In this document: positions 1 to 6,481 of the stretch, piece after piece | Layout of the letters: each line of letters starts with the position of its first letter | How positions within the stretch are numbered: the first letter of the stretch is position 1 | NCBI GenBank assembly: GCA_012727625.1 | Contig: JAAYGP010000168.1 | Span: 1-8,894, forward strand | Direction of reading: 5' to 3' | DNA length: 8,894 bases | Origin: Clostridiaceae bacterium | GTDB taxonomy: Bacteria > Bacillota > Clostridia > DSM-8532 | Notes under the pieces: model-generated | Database searches by the model: none | The model's input: only the letters and a program-made list of their open reading frames with translations | What the model was told of the DNA's origin: nothing | Program-made: the position numbers and the translations under genes

Positions 1-9
1 GCCGGAAAC

Positions 10-45
10 TGTCGCAGACAAGCACTGTCGCACGAGGCAGGACAA
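10..45 (-). other. CRISPR spacer 1 (newest position), 36 bp, target unknown
   Basis: The spacer lies between the first repeat and the start of the second. It contains 21 G or C out of 36 bases (58%), clearly richer than the AT-rich surrounding locus, as expected for captured foreign DNA. New spacers enter at the leader end, so this should be the most recent one kept in this array. I see no match to it elsewhere in the window. Its target cannot be named from sequence alone. Confidence 0.9.
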
Positions 46-75
46 GTTTCAATTCCTCATAGGTAGGCCGGAAAC
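46..75 (-). repeat. First (leader-adjacent) CRISPR repeat, 30 bp
   Basis: On the minus strand the unit starts GTTTCCGGCC, continues TACCTATGAG and ends GAATTGAAAC. Its outer five bases are inverted (GTTTC and GAAAC). It can form either a 4-bp stem (TTCC at repeat positions 3-6 with GGAA at 20-23) or a 3-bp stem with a 3-nt loop (CCT-ATG-AGG at 13-21). These are weak structures, as is usual for repeats cut by Cas6 of type I-B. This copy borders the leader, so it is the expected site where Cas1-Cas2 inserts new spacers. Confidence 0.92.
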
Positions 76-129
76 CCGTAAAACCTGTAAAAATAAAGGC
101 ACGCTTTTTTAATCAGCTTGCTCTTTAAT

Positions 130-157
130 TTAATACTACCACAAAATCCAGCATCAA
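130..157 (-). promoter_or_regulatory. Candidate array promoter inside the leader
   Basis: On the minus strand TTGATG (157-152) and TATTAA (135-130) each match the sigma-70 consensus at four of six positions, with a 16-nt spacer. Transcription would begin around 123, about 50 nt before the first repeat. The perfect TTGACA at 178-173 could instead be the -35 box, but the hexamer 17 nt after it, GATGCT, is poor. In such AT-rich DNA chance matches are common, so this is only a candidate. Confidence 0.3.
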
Positions 158-217
158 GCGACTTTTTATTTTTGTCAAACCCCTTGTATATTTGCATTAT
201 TGCACATCGACAAAAAA

Positions 218-229
218 AGTTTATAAACT
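218..229. repeat. Perfect 12-bp palindrome in the leader, followed by a T run on the minus strand
   Basis: AGTTTATAAACT reads identically on both strands. On the minus strand it is followed directly by six Ts (217-212). It could be a binding site for a dimeric protein, or a weak terminator-like hairpin between the cas operon and the array. As RNA the stem would be only about 4 bp and almost all A-U, so strong termination is unlikely. Confidence 0.35.
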
Positions 230-274
230 GCCAATTAAAACAATTCCTAGTTGTCAAGGTGCAATGAAACACAA

Positions 275-538
275 CTATATGATTACATCAGTTGTATTCT
301 TTTCCTTTCCAAATACTTCCCGTTTAGAATATTTCATATTTTGAAATGTATAAATAATTAACGAGTCCTCTTCTTCATTCATTTTGCTTTTTAATTCATA
401 TTTCAGTTTCTTTAAATTAGCTTCAGTTATCTCACCTTCGAATACGGAGTTTTGCACATGAGTTAAATATTTTCTGCAAATTTTTAATGCTTTTGCTACC
501 CTTTTTTCTCCGAAATCATAATATAATATTGCAAACAC
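275..538 (-). CDS. cas2: Cas2, CRISPR adaptation protein
   Basis: Cas2 forms the central dimer of the Cas1-Cas2 integrase, which holds the prespacer and inserts it at the leader-repeat junction. The 87-residue product has the usual Cas2 length. It begins with the ferredoxin-like first strand MFAILYYDF, with the conserved metal-site aspartate at residue 8. The family blocks RVAKALKICRKYL and QNSVFEGEIT follow. The start is GTG (538-536); the purine-rich GGGTGGG (554-548) lies 9 nt upstream, and no other start keeps the first beta strand. It follows cas1 after 23 nt and is the last gene before the leader, matching the type I-B order cas4-cas1-cas2-array. The C-terminal tail after KYSKREVFGKEKN is short. 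Family assignment is secure. Confidence 0.97.
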   Translation of the reverse strand: MFAILYYDFGEKRVAKALKICRKYLTHVQNSVFEGEITEANLKKLKYELKSKMNEEEDSLIIYTFQNMKYSKREVFGKEKNTTDVII

Positions 539-561
539 CTATATGAACCCACCCTTACATT

Positions 562-1554
562 TCACCATCTTGCAACAAAACCCTCGTACAGCTCATCATT
601 AATAATGTGTTTTTGCAACTTATATAATTCTAACCGAATAAGTCTTTTATAGCTTACATTCATATTAAGCTTCGGGTGTTTAATTACAGTAGCAAATTTG
701 CTGTTAACCTCCTGAATAAATCGCTTTCTTGCATCATCTTTTAAAATAATCCCTCCGAGTTCCTTAACAAAATCTTTTTTTGTAATGATGTTTTTATTCA
801 GTAATGAAAATATAACTCTGTCAACCAATACAGGTTTAAAAATATCAGCAATATCAAGATTGAGAGAAAATCTTCTTGCGTTTGTTGTATGAAGAAAGCC
901 TATACGGGGATCCAGGTAAGTATTGTATATTTCCCCTAATGCTATTGTGTACAAGACTGAATTACCAAAGCTTATCAATGCATTTATCCTGTCTTTCGGA
1001 GGTCTTCTGCTCCTTATCCTGAACTCAAAGTCCGGGTTCTTTATAATGTTATTAAATTCGCTGTAGTATAGATCCCTGCTGTTACCTTCATAAGCCATTA
1101 ACTCATCAATCGTATTACATGTATCAATTTTTTCAATATAACTATTAATCCTGTCAATTGATTTATCTAAATCCACACCCCTGGCATTATAATACTTCAG
1201 TACGACAATCATATTTTTCAGTGATGCCCGCACAATTCTCCTGGCGATATCCAGACGCTTTTCATTATCCAAATAATATTCAGCCTGCTTTAATATGACA
1301 TGTCCTGAATTCAAGTGCTCCCGCGGATAAAATGAACCGCTGTAATAGCCATAATAATTAAAAAAATGAATGCAAATCTCTTTTTGAGAGGCAAAGTCTA
1401 AAAAATGTTTGTTTAGTGTTACTTCACCAAAAACCCAAATATTATCAGTTTCCTCAACAGGAATATATTTCTTTCCGTTCTCCCCATCAAAAAACAAAGT
1501 ATTGTCCTTTCGCTTCAATTCTCCACCAGTGAAAATGTAAATGTCTTTTTTCAA
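562..1554 (-). CDS. cas1: Cas1, CRISPR integrase
   Basis: Cas1 is the catalytic subunit of the Cas1-Cas2 integrase and joins prespacer 3' ends to the first repeat. From the TTG start chosen here the product is 330 residues, normal for the family. The metal-binding set is visible: a glutamate in MAYEGNSRDLYY (E156), a histidine in GFLHTTNARR (H222), and aspartates D234 and D237 in SLNLDIADIFKP. The sequence is open three codons further up, to a GTG at 1563. However, that GTG lies inside AGAGGTGAT (1567-1559), a good ribosome binding site correctly spaced for TTG at 1554. The resulting N-terminus, MKKDIYIF, also looks like typical Cas1 starts. The gene begins 12 nt after cas4. It appears intact and catalytically competent. 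Confidence 0.96.
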   Translation of the reverse strand: MKKDIYIFTGGELKRKDNTLFFDGENGKKYIPVEETDNIWVFGEVTLNKHFLDFASQKEICIHFFNYYGYYSGSFYPREHLNSGHVILKQAEYYLDNEKRLDIARRIVRASLKNMIVVLKYYNARGVDLDKSIDRINSYIEKIDTCNTIDELMAYEGNSRDLYYSEFNNIIKNPDFEFRIRSRRPPKDRINALISFGNSVLYTIALGEIYNTYLDPRIGFLHTTNARRFSLNLDIADIFKPVLVDRVIFSLLNKNIITKKDFVKELGGIILKDDARKRFIQEVNSKFATVIKHPKLNMNVSYKRLIRLELYKLQKHIINDELYEGFVARW

Positions 1555-1566
1555 CTCTATCACCTC

Positions 1567-2058
1567 TTAAGCATAGCAAAATTCTCTATACCCACAAGTT
1601 TTACAGTATTTTTTGGAATCTGGTTTCGGTGGAGTATCAAGTTTTATAATTTGTTTAATTTGTTCAATAATTTCATTAAGCTCATCTTTGCTTTTCTCAT
1701 CAAGAATCACTTCAGTTCTTTTCTTTTCTTCAGGATAAAGCAGCACACCTTTTGCCTCTATCCCTGCCTCTTCCAATATTTTAAGATAATATAACATTTG
1801 ATATTTGGATGCTGTCTCAAACCTGGAGGTTTTTTTGGTTTCACCAATTAATATCTTGTTTTTTTCTTTTAATAAAACATCAAATTTTACATTGCCGAAG
1901 ATTATTTCTTTCTTATTTCTTTTATAGCTTGTTTCATGGATGAATCTTCCTATATCAATATTTGTATCATTTTGATCTGGTGCAATATTATGTGACATCA
2001 ACCATACTTCTCGTTTGCATATATTGTAATACCACACCAAAGTCCCGTTTACATCCAT
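1567..2058 (-). CDS. cas4: Cas4, RecB-like iron-sulfur exonuclease for spacer acquisition
   Basis: In type I-B systems Cas4 joins Cas1-Cas2 and trims prespacers next to a PAM, giving spacers the right length and orientation. The 163-residue product opens with the family pattern GTLVWYYNICKREVWLM. The PD-(D/E)XK nuclease residues are H41 in GRFIHE, D60 in KFDVLL, E73 and K75 in IGETKK, and the QxxxY motif at Q87-Y91. Four cysteines for an iron-sulfur cluster are present: C14 near the N-terminus and C152, C155 and C161 at the end (CKTCGYREFC). The ATG at 2058 is preferred over the in-frame GTG at 2067, because GGTGA (2068-2064), including that GTG, makes a ribosome binding site 5 nt before the ATG. 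It follows cas3 after 14 nt. All key residues are kept. Confidence 0.96.
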   Translation of the reverse strand: MDVNGTLVWYYNICKREVWLMSHNIAPDQNDTNIDIGRFIHETSYKRNKKEIIFGNVKFDVLLKEKNKILIGETKKTSRFETASKYQMLYYLKILEEAGIEAKGVLLYPEEKKRTEVILDEKSKDELNEIIEQIKQIIKLDTPPKPDSKKYCKTCGYREFCYA

Positions 2059-2072
2059 ATATCTCACCCGTA

Positions 2073-4409
2073 TTAAAAGAACTGATCGAAATCCTCAGTT
2101 CGTTTGAAACCTGTATTATCTGAATATATGCCATTTTCCCCACATGCTTCTCTTGGGAGGTAGAACATATGTGTGTTTGATTCAAGCCTTGTTCGGTACT
2201 TAAGAGGTACAGAAATGGTATTTTTCAGGACTTCTTTTCTTATTCGCAAAAGTCTTTCCTGTCTTTTTTTGATATCCTTTATGTTTAAAGCATTATTAAA
2301 TGATTTAAATACTTCTTCAGCTTCATCATCAACTATAATAAATACATCAATGTATCCTCCCTGTTCTTTTATCAGGCTGAATTCCCCAATAACATCAAAA
2401 TCTAATTCACTTACGGCTTTTTTATATTTGTTATATTTAACGTCTGAAGTACATTGTTTGACAGCTTCAAAATATTTATTAATTATTTCCAGGTATTCAT
2501 GCTCCTCTATTGTTTTTCTGTCTTCCAATAATTCTACAGTTAAATTAAGCCAATTGGGCCTGTAAATCATTGATGCAAATCTTTCTGGTTTGTCGTCCTT
2601 AACCATGTTAACAATATGAACATTGCCGTAATAAAATTCCTTTGTCTCCCTACCACTCCTGTTGCATCTGCCTGCACACTGAATAATGCTATCAAGCGGA
2701 GCAATGTCTCTGTATACTTCATCAAAATCCATATCCACTCCAGCTTCTACAACCTGAGTAGAAACAAGGATCGGCTTTTCTTGAACATTTTCAGACCTTA
2801 AAATTTCGCTTACTTCACAAATGACCTTTTCTCTTTGCCTGGGAATAATATTTGTTGATAAATAAAAAAGCACATCATTATTGAAACTTTCAATTTGTGA
2901 GAGTTTTGTATAAATGTCCAATGACTGCCTTATTGTATTGCATACAATTAAATACGATTTATTTTTATTATAGTTTTTAATAAAGTTATTTACAAACTCG
3001 TCACATGTCACTGGAGTTAAATCAATCAAAAGCCTTGTTCTGTTAAACATGCTGTAATAACCTTTATGGTCAGGCAAAAGCTCCAGTGCTTCAGAAAAAA
3101 TAACAGGCTTTGTTGCAGTCATCATAATAATTTTGCAATTTAATTTTTTTATGGTACATTTCATCAATTCCTCAATTATTTTGTGATATTTTATGTCTAT
3201 GGACTGTATTTCATCAATTAAAATTATACTATTCTTTATGCAGTGAAACTTTTTCAGCATTTTGTTGCGTATTCCCAATATAGTCTCCAACAACTGCACA
3301 AACGTAGTAATAATTATACCGCTGTTCCATGATTCAATCAGCAGCTGTGACTGTATTACTGTATAATCCTCTTTTTCGTTTTCGTACGATAATTTATTAT
3401 GACTATCGGCACTTTTGTATGCAATATCGCCAAGATGGTGATGCATTAATATATAATTGTCCTCTCTTGCGCCGGAATCAACGAATAATTTCTTTAGGCT
3501 ATTATAATTCTGGTTTATTATAGATGTAAAAGGTAGAGAATATATTATTCTGCCACTCATATTTGCCAATTCTTTCAATTTTAGAGCGGCAAAAAAACCG
3601 GAATATGTCTTACCTGTTCCTGTGGGAGCTGTAATAGTAAATATATCTGATCTGCTCCAGTCTGACATCAAGGTCTCCTGAACCGTCTTGAAAATATTAG
3701 TTCTTATACTGTTAATGTCACTTTCTGCAGAGCAAATCTTTTTTCTTGCAATATTAAGCCTATCGTATGTAACATATTTCTCAGCAGGCAATATAGTATT
3801 TGAAGCACTTATTTTGTCAGCATAAATCAGACGTGAATATATAAATTGGTGTTTTATGTAGTCCGGTTTTTCCTTAAGCTCAATATTTTTCAGCTTAATA
3901 AGGATGTCTTCAATTTTACCATTAACAATAAATTCTCCTATCAGCTGCCCATATTCAAAATTATTATAGTCATTGCATATGATGTCCAGGTTTTTTTTCA
4001 TATCTTCTAACTGCATATATGCATTTTTTATTTTATCCATAAGATTTGCATCATGAATCCGGTTTATCATACCCCTTCTTCGAGGAAGGTTATGCCCTGA
4101 ACTCCTTAGGTTGCCGTGGTGATGTATAACGCAACTGTACAGAGTCAGGGCAGAACTAAAGTCATCAACCGTTTTAAGAGAAATATAGGCAGCGGCAACA
4201 GCAGAAATAAAACCATGCCGGCTAAGGGCAGTTTCAACACCGGTGTCAAGGTATTCCTGGAAGTACGATGTGTACTTACCAAAATCGTGCATTAAAGAAG
4301 CAATCTGAATTTCATTCCTGTACAGAGCATTATTGCACGCAATTCGGCATACTTCTTCCAAGTGTACCCTTAACAATTTATCCGGATCCTTATGAGAACG
4401 AAATACCAC
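2073..4409 (-). CDS. cas3: Cas3, HD nuclease and superfamily 2 helicase
   Basis: Cas3 is recruited by Cascade after R-loop formation. It nicks the displaced strand, then unwinds and degrades the target. The 778-residue product carries both domains in one chain. The N-terminal HD nuclease shows H16, H41-D42 with K45 (MHDFGK), H65, H96-H97 and D198. The helicase shows the Walker A motif APTGTGKT (261-268), DEIQ (399-402), TAT (431-433), motif V in VVEAGVDMD (553-561) and motif VI QCAGRCNRSGR (577-587). DEIQ in place of DEAH or DExH is, as I recall, common in Cas3 of this group. The GTG start at 4409 is the only good start after an in-frame stop at 4442-4440. The upstream GGTGG is a weak binding site, so translation may depend on coupling to cas5, 30 nt away. 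All motifs for activity are present. Confidence 0.97.
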   Translation of the reverse strand: MVFRSHKDPDKLLRVHLEEVCRIACNNALYRNEIQIASLMHDFGKYTSYFQEYLDTGVETALSRHGFISAVAAAYISLKTVDDFSSALTLYSCVIHHHGNLRSSGHNLPRRRGMINRIHDANLMDKIKNAYMQLEDMKKNLDIICNDYNNFEYGQLIGEFIVNGKIEDILIKLKNIELKEKPDYIKHQFIYSRLIYADKISASNTILPAEKYVTYDRLNIARKKICSAESDINSIRTNIFKTVQETLMSDWSRSDIFTITAPTGTGKTYSGFFAALKLKELANMSGRIIYSLPFTSIINQNYNSLKKLFVDSGAREDNYILMHHHLGDIAYKSADSHNKLSYENEKEDYTVIQSQLLIESWNSGIIITTFVQLLETILGIRNKMLKKFHCIKNSIILIDEIQSIDIKYHKIIEELMKCTIKKLNCKIIMMTATKPVIFSEALELLPDHKGYYSMFNRTRLLIDLTPVTCDEFVNNFIKNYNKNKSYLIVCNTIRQSLDIYTKLSQIESFNNDVLFYLSTNIIPRQREKVICEVSEILRSENVQEKPILVSTQVVEAGVDMDFDEVYRDIAPLDSIIQCAGRCNRSGRETKEFYYGNVHIVNMVKDDKPERFASMIYRPNWLNLTVELLEDRKTIEEHEYLEIINKYFEAVKQCTSDVKYNKYKKAVSELDFDVIGEFSLIKEQGGYIDVFIIVDDEAEEVFKSFNNALNIKDIKKRQERLLRIRKEVLKNTISVPLKYRTRLESNTHMFYLPREACGENGIYSDNTGFKRTEDFDQFF

Positions 4410-4439
4410 TGTACCACCAACTTTCAGCGTATTATCGCT

Positions 4440-5162
4440 TCATATAAACACTATGTTTTCATTACCTATACTTAAATATTTGGTATTCAGTTTCAACCTG
4501 ATTGGTGTACATTTTTCGTCAAAAATTACCCCAGCTGTTCTTTCCGGAACTCTGTCCGCATTAAAAGCCACCGGTATTATATCTTTTATAATCCTCGTTA
4601 AACCATTGATTACTTCTATGGAATCATCCACAACATGCTGAACATTTATTACACTATGTATGGAAACAAAAGAATCACTCACAATTTCTTCTGTTTCAAT
4701 TATATCCCCTCCTGAAATAAAGCACGAAAATGGTGCCGCACCAAAATAAGGCGGAAATGCAAACCTACCGTTTTTTATCCTGTCTGACAGCTCATAAAGA
4801 AGGTCGTTATCTTTATGCCAAATGTAAAACTTATATTCCACCTCATCCTGCACACCTGTGAGTATTTCAAACGGAATCTGTGTAGGGGTTGTTCTGCAAT
4901 AAAGATCCTTTCTCCCTTTTACCAGCATATAATTTACGGTATGGGTCATTTTCCTCAAAGGTTTCAGAATTTTTACAGCAACCTTGAAATTTTCATCTCT
5001 GAATTCTTCATAGTAGCTATCCCTCTCCCTGCCAAGCATTGCCGCTACCATACCTGCTATCGTAGTAGGCGGCGGAAAGTAATAGCTTAATGATGATGAA
5101 TTCGTATATATCTTTCTGAAATGCGCATATATTCCGGTTGCCTTAAATGTCAGAATATTCAT
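4440..5162 (-). CDS. cas5: Cas5 (type I-B), Cascade subunit capping the crRNA 5' handle
   Basis: Cas5 binds the 8-nt 5' handle of the crRNA and contacts Cas8 at the PAM end of Cascade. The 240-residue product is an RRM-fold RAMP protein. Its N-terminal third carries the type I-B signature: AHFRKIYTNSSSLSY (13-27), PPPTTIAG (30-37) and MLGRERDSYYEEF (42-54). A separate cas6 is present, so no endonuclease role is expected here, unlike Cas5 of type I-C. The ATG at 5162 is preceded by AAGGTG (5178-5173) 10 nt upstream. The gene starts 22 nt after cas7 and ends 30 nt before cas3, in the same reading frame as cas3. Confidence 0.95.
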   Translation of the reverse strand: MNILTFKATGIYAHFRKIYTNSSSLSYYFPPPTTIAGMVAAMLGRERDSYYEEFRDENFKVAVKILKPLRKMTHTVNYMLVKGRKDLYCRTTPTQIPFEILTGVQDEVEYKFYIWHKDNDLLYELSDRIKNGRFAFPPYFGAAPFSCFISGGDIIETEEIVSDSFVSIHSVINVQHVVDDSIEVINGLTRIIKDIIPVAFNADRVPERTAGVIFDEKCTPIRLKLNTKYLSIGNENIVFI

Positions 5163-5184
5163 ATATACATCACACCTTTTAAGC

Positions 5185-6060
5185 TTAAAGCTTCATTATA
5201 TTGACCTGCGAAATAACATCTTCCAGTTTGCATGCCTGTCCATTTAATGTAAGGTTCAGGTTTTCGTCCACGAAGTAATAAATCATATCGATCTTTTCCG
5301 CTGTTTTGTCAATAAACGACTTCAAGGCATCAACTTCAAGCGAAACTTCAGAAATATCCCTTATATTCTGGCAGGTCTCATTTAGCTTAACAGTTTTTCT
5401 CAGATCATCGAACATGGTATCCGTGTCTTTATATTGGACACGCAGGTATAAACGCGGGTACTGCCCTATCTTGCTCCGGGTGAACTGTTCCTTGATAGCA
5501 TTCTTCATGGCTTCATCAAGGAGGTTTAAATCATCTTCCTTTAATTTTGTGTACACTGCGCGTTTTCCGCTTATTGCCCCTGAAAATGCAATAAAGGAAT
5601 ATTTAACACGGTAGTCCCGGCCCATTGTGCCTTGGCTTTTATTTTCGCCCGTAGCAAAATGAGATGTAATGCCTGCTTCCATCAACTCTACTTTATTTAA
5701 CGAATAACCCCAATTAAACTGTACAGGACCTGTAAATATCATTGTTTTATCCTTAATTGCCATTGTGGCACCAAAAAGCCTTACATCAACATATTTCTCC
5801 AGCGCCTGGTTCTTGTTATCAATTTTATCAGCATTTATTATTTGTTTAGGTTCTACGTTTGAATCATTAAGCTTTCTCACATAAATCAAATTTCCTTTAT
5901 CAAGGATATAATCCCTGATATAGCGCTTTAGGCGCAAATCAGAAACGAGGTTTATATCTCTTTCATAGTCCATTCTCGGACGGTTTTCTTCATCGGGATC
6001 CCCGTTTGGATTTGTTAATTTTGCATCATAAAGATACAGTATCTGTCCATTTTTAATCAT
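5185..6060 (-). CDS. cas7: Cas7 (Csh2-type), Cascade backbone subunit
   Basis: Cas7 coats the crRNA spacer as a helical filament, with several copies per complex. The 291-residue product is a RAMP protein of the Csh2/TM1801 group. The N-terminal strand GQILYLYDAK leads into the diagnostic loop TNPNGDPDEENRPRMDYE (16-33). Further family blocks are DVRLFGATM (92-100), GPVQFNWGYS (111-120) and GTMGRDYRV (144-152). The length is typical. The ATG at 6060 has GGGG (6073-6070) 9 nt upstream and sits 22 nt after cas8b. It is the most abundant subunit in known Cascades. Here it has an ATG start while cas8b and cas3 do not, which fits a need for higher output, though that link is an inference. Confidence 0.96.
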   Translation of the reverse strand: MIKNGQILYLYDAKLTNPNGDPDEENRPRMDYERDINLVSDLRLKRYIRDYILDKGNLIYVRKLNDSNVEPKQIINADKIDNKNQALEKYVDVRLFGATMAIKDKTMIFTGPVQFNWGYSLNKVELMEAGITSHFATGENKSQGTMGRDYRVKYSFIAFSGAISGKRAVYTKLKEDDLNLLDEAMKNAIKEQFTRSKIGQYPRLYLRVQYKDTDTMFDDLRKTVKLNETCQNIRDISEVSLEVDALKSFIDKTAEKIDMIYYFVDENLNLTLNGQACKLEDVISQVNIMKL

Positions 6061-6082
6061 AGTTTATTACCCCTTTCCTGTT

Positions 6083-6481
6083 TTAAGAATCTGATAATTT
6101 TTTACTTGCCTGAGCTTCTTTAATATTGCAGGGTGTAGTTACAGAGTAACCGGTAAGAATATAAAACAACATTTCTTTTTTAGGAAGATTCAAAGCACTT
6201 TTACCAATTAATCTCATACACTCTCCATATAACTTTTCATTAAAATGGAGAATTTTTTCCTGCCTTAGCTTATTAAATACTTCATTTGCGAGAGATATTA
6301 CTTTTGTCCGATCCATTCCCCAATAATTAATCTTATTAAGTATTGGTTTTTTCTCGTCACTCTTATACTGAGCGTAAGCAATCTCAGCGATTAGAGCGCC
6401 CAGCAGGAACAGACCTGTCTTTTCTTCATCATAGCCGGCTTTTTCAATAAAGTCTTTAATCTCGGGTTTTAAATCAATCAC
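6083..6481 (-). CDS. cas11b: Probable Cas11b small Cascade subunit, translated from inside cas8b
   Basis: An in-frame internal GTG (6481-6479) would give a 132-residue protein identical to the C-terminal part of Cas8b, from MIDLKPEIKD to the shared stop. An 11-nt purine run, AGGAGAGGAGG (6502-6492), precedes it. The GGAGG core is 10 nt from the GTG, the same spacing as GGAGG before cas6. Separate translation of a Cas11 small subunit from the 3' end of the large-subunit gene is established for types I-B, I-C and I-D, and no separate small-subunit gene exists here. The product looks helix-rich, as expected for Cas11, which lines the belly of Cascade and holds the non-target strand. An ATG overlapping the binding site runs straight into TGA (ATGTGA), so it encodes nothing. 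Sequence support is good, but expression is inferred. Confidence 0.68.
   Translation of the reverse strand: MIDLKPEIKDFIEKAGYDEEKTGLFLLGALIAEIAYAQYKSDEKKPILNKINYWGMDRTKVISLANEVFNKLRQEKILHFNEKLYGECMRLIGKSALNLPKKEMLFYILTGYSVTTPCNIKEAQASKKLSDS

Larger units (their letters stand above)
1..75 (-). CRISPR. Leader-proximal end of a type I-B CRISPR array, cut by the window edge
   Basis: The array is transcribed leftward, away from cas2. It shows one full 30-bp repeat (75 down to 46), one 36-bp spacer (45 down to 10) and the first 9 bases of a second repeat (9 down to 1). Those 9 bases, GTTTCCGGC, match the start of repeat 1 exactly. On the transcribed strand the repeat begins GTTTCCGGCC and ends GGAATTGAAAC. 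The terminal ATTGAAAC is the 8-nt 5' handle typical of type I-B crRNAs, which puts the expected Cas6 cut between 54 and 53. The rest of the array lies outside the window, so its length is unknown. Orientation is supported by the handle end and by the neighbouring leader and cas2. Confidence 0.93.
76..274 (-). promoter_or_regulatory. CRISPR leader, between cas2 and the first repeat
   Basis: This stretch of about 199 bp between the cas2 stop and repeat 1 is AT-rich and has no credible gene. It is in the right place to carry the array promoter and the Cas1-Cas2 docking signals. On the transcribed strand it contains two TTGACA hexamers (257-252 and 178-173), neither with a convincing -10 box at 16-18 nt. 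A better-spaced pair is TTGATG (157-152), 16 nt, then TATTAA (135-130), which would start transcription near 123. It also holds a perfect 12-bp palindrome (218-229) followed by six Ts, and a copy of repeat bases AGGAATTG (248-241). The leader identity is firm from position; the promoter assignment is a guess. Confidence 0.8.

Noticed and set aside
57..272. A 71-codon open frame on the minus strand across the leader and the first repeat
   Set aside because: It runs into the CRISPR repeat, has a GTG start without a convincing binding site, and its translation resembles no family. It is leader sequence.
249..276. A rho-independent terminator right after cas2
   Set aside because: The available hairpins have only 6 bp, loops of 13-16 nt and no T tract directly after the stem.
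2173..2565. A 130-codon plus-strand open frame opposite cas3
   Set aside because: It lies wholly antisense to the well-supported cas3 gene and its serine- and leucine-rich translation is typical of shadow frames.
2073..4409. Cas3 DEIQ in place of DEAH or DExH taken as a damaged helicase motif
   Set aside because: All other helicase and HD motifs are intact, and as I recall DEIQ is frequent in Cas3 proteins of this group, so it is not evidence of inactivation.
4815..5614. Plus-strand open frames of about 90-100 codons opposite cas5 (4815-5090) and cas7 (5306-5614)
   Set aside because: Both are antisense to conserved RAMP genes and their translations look like shadow frames. Neither shows family features.
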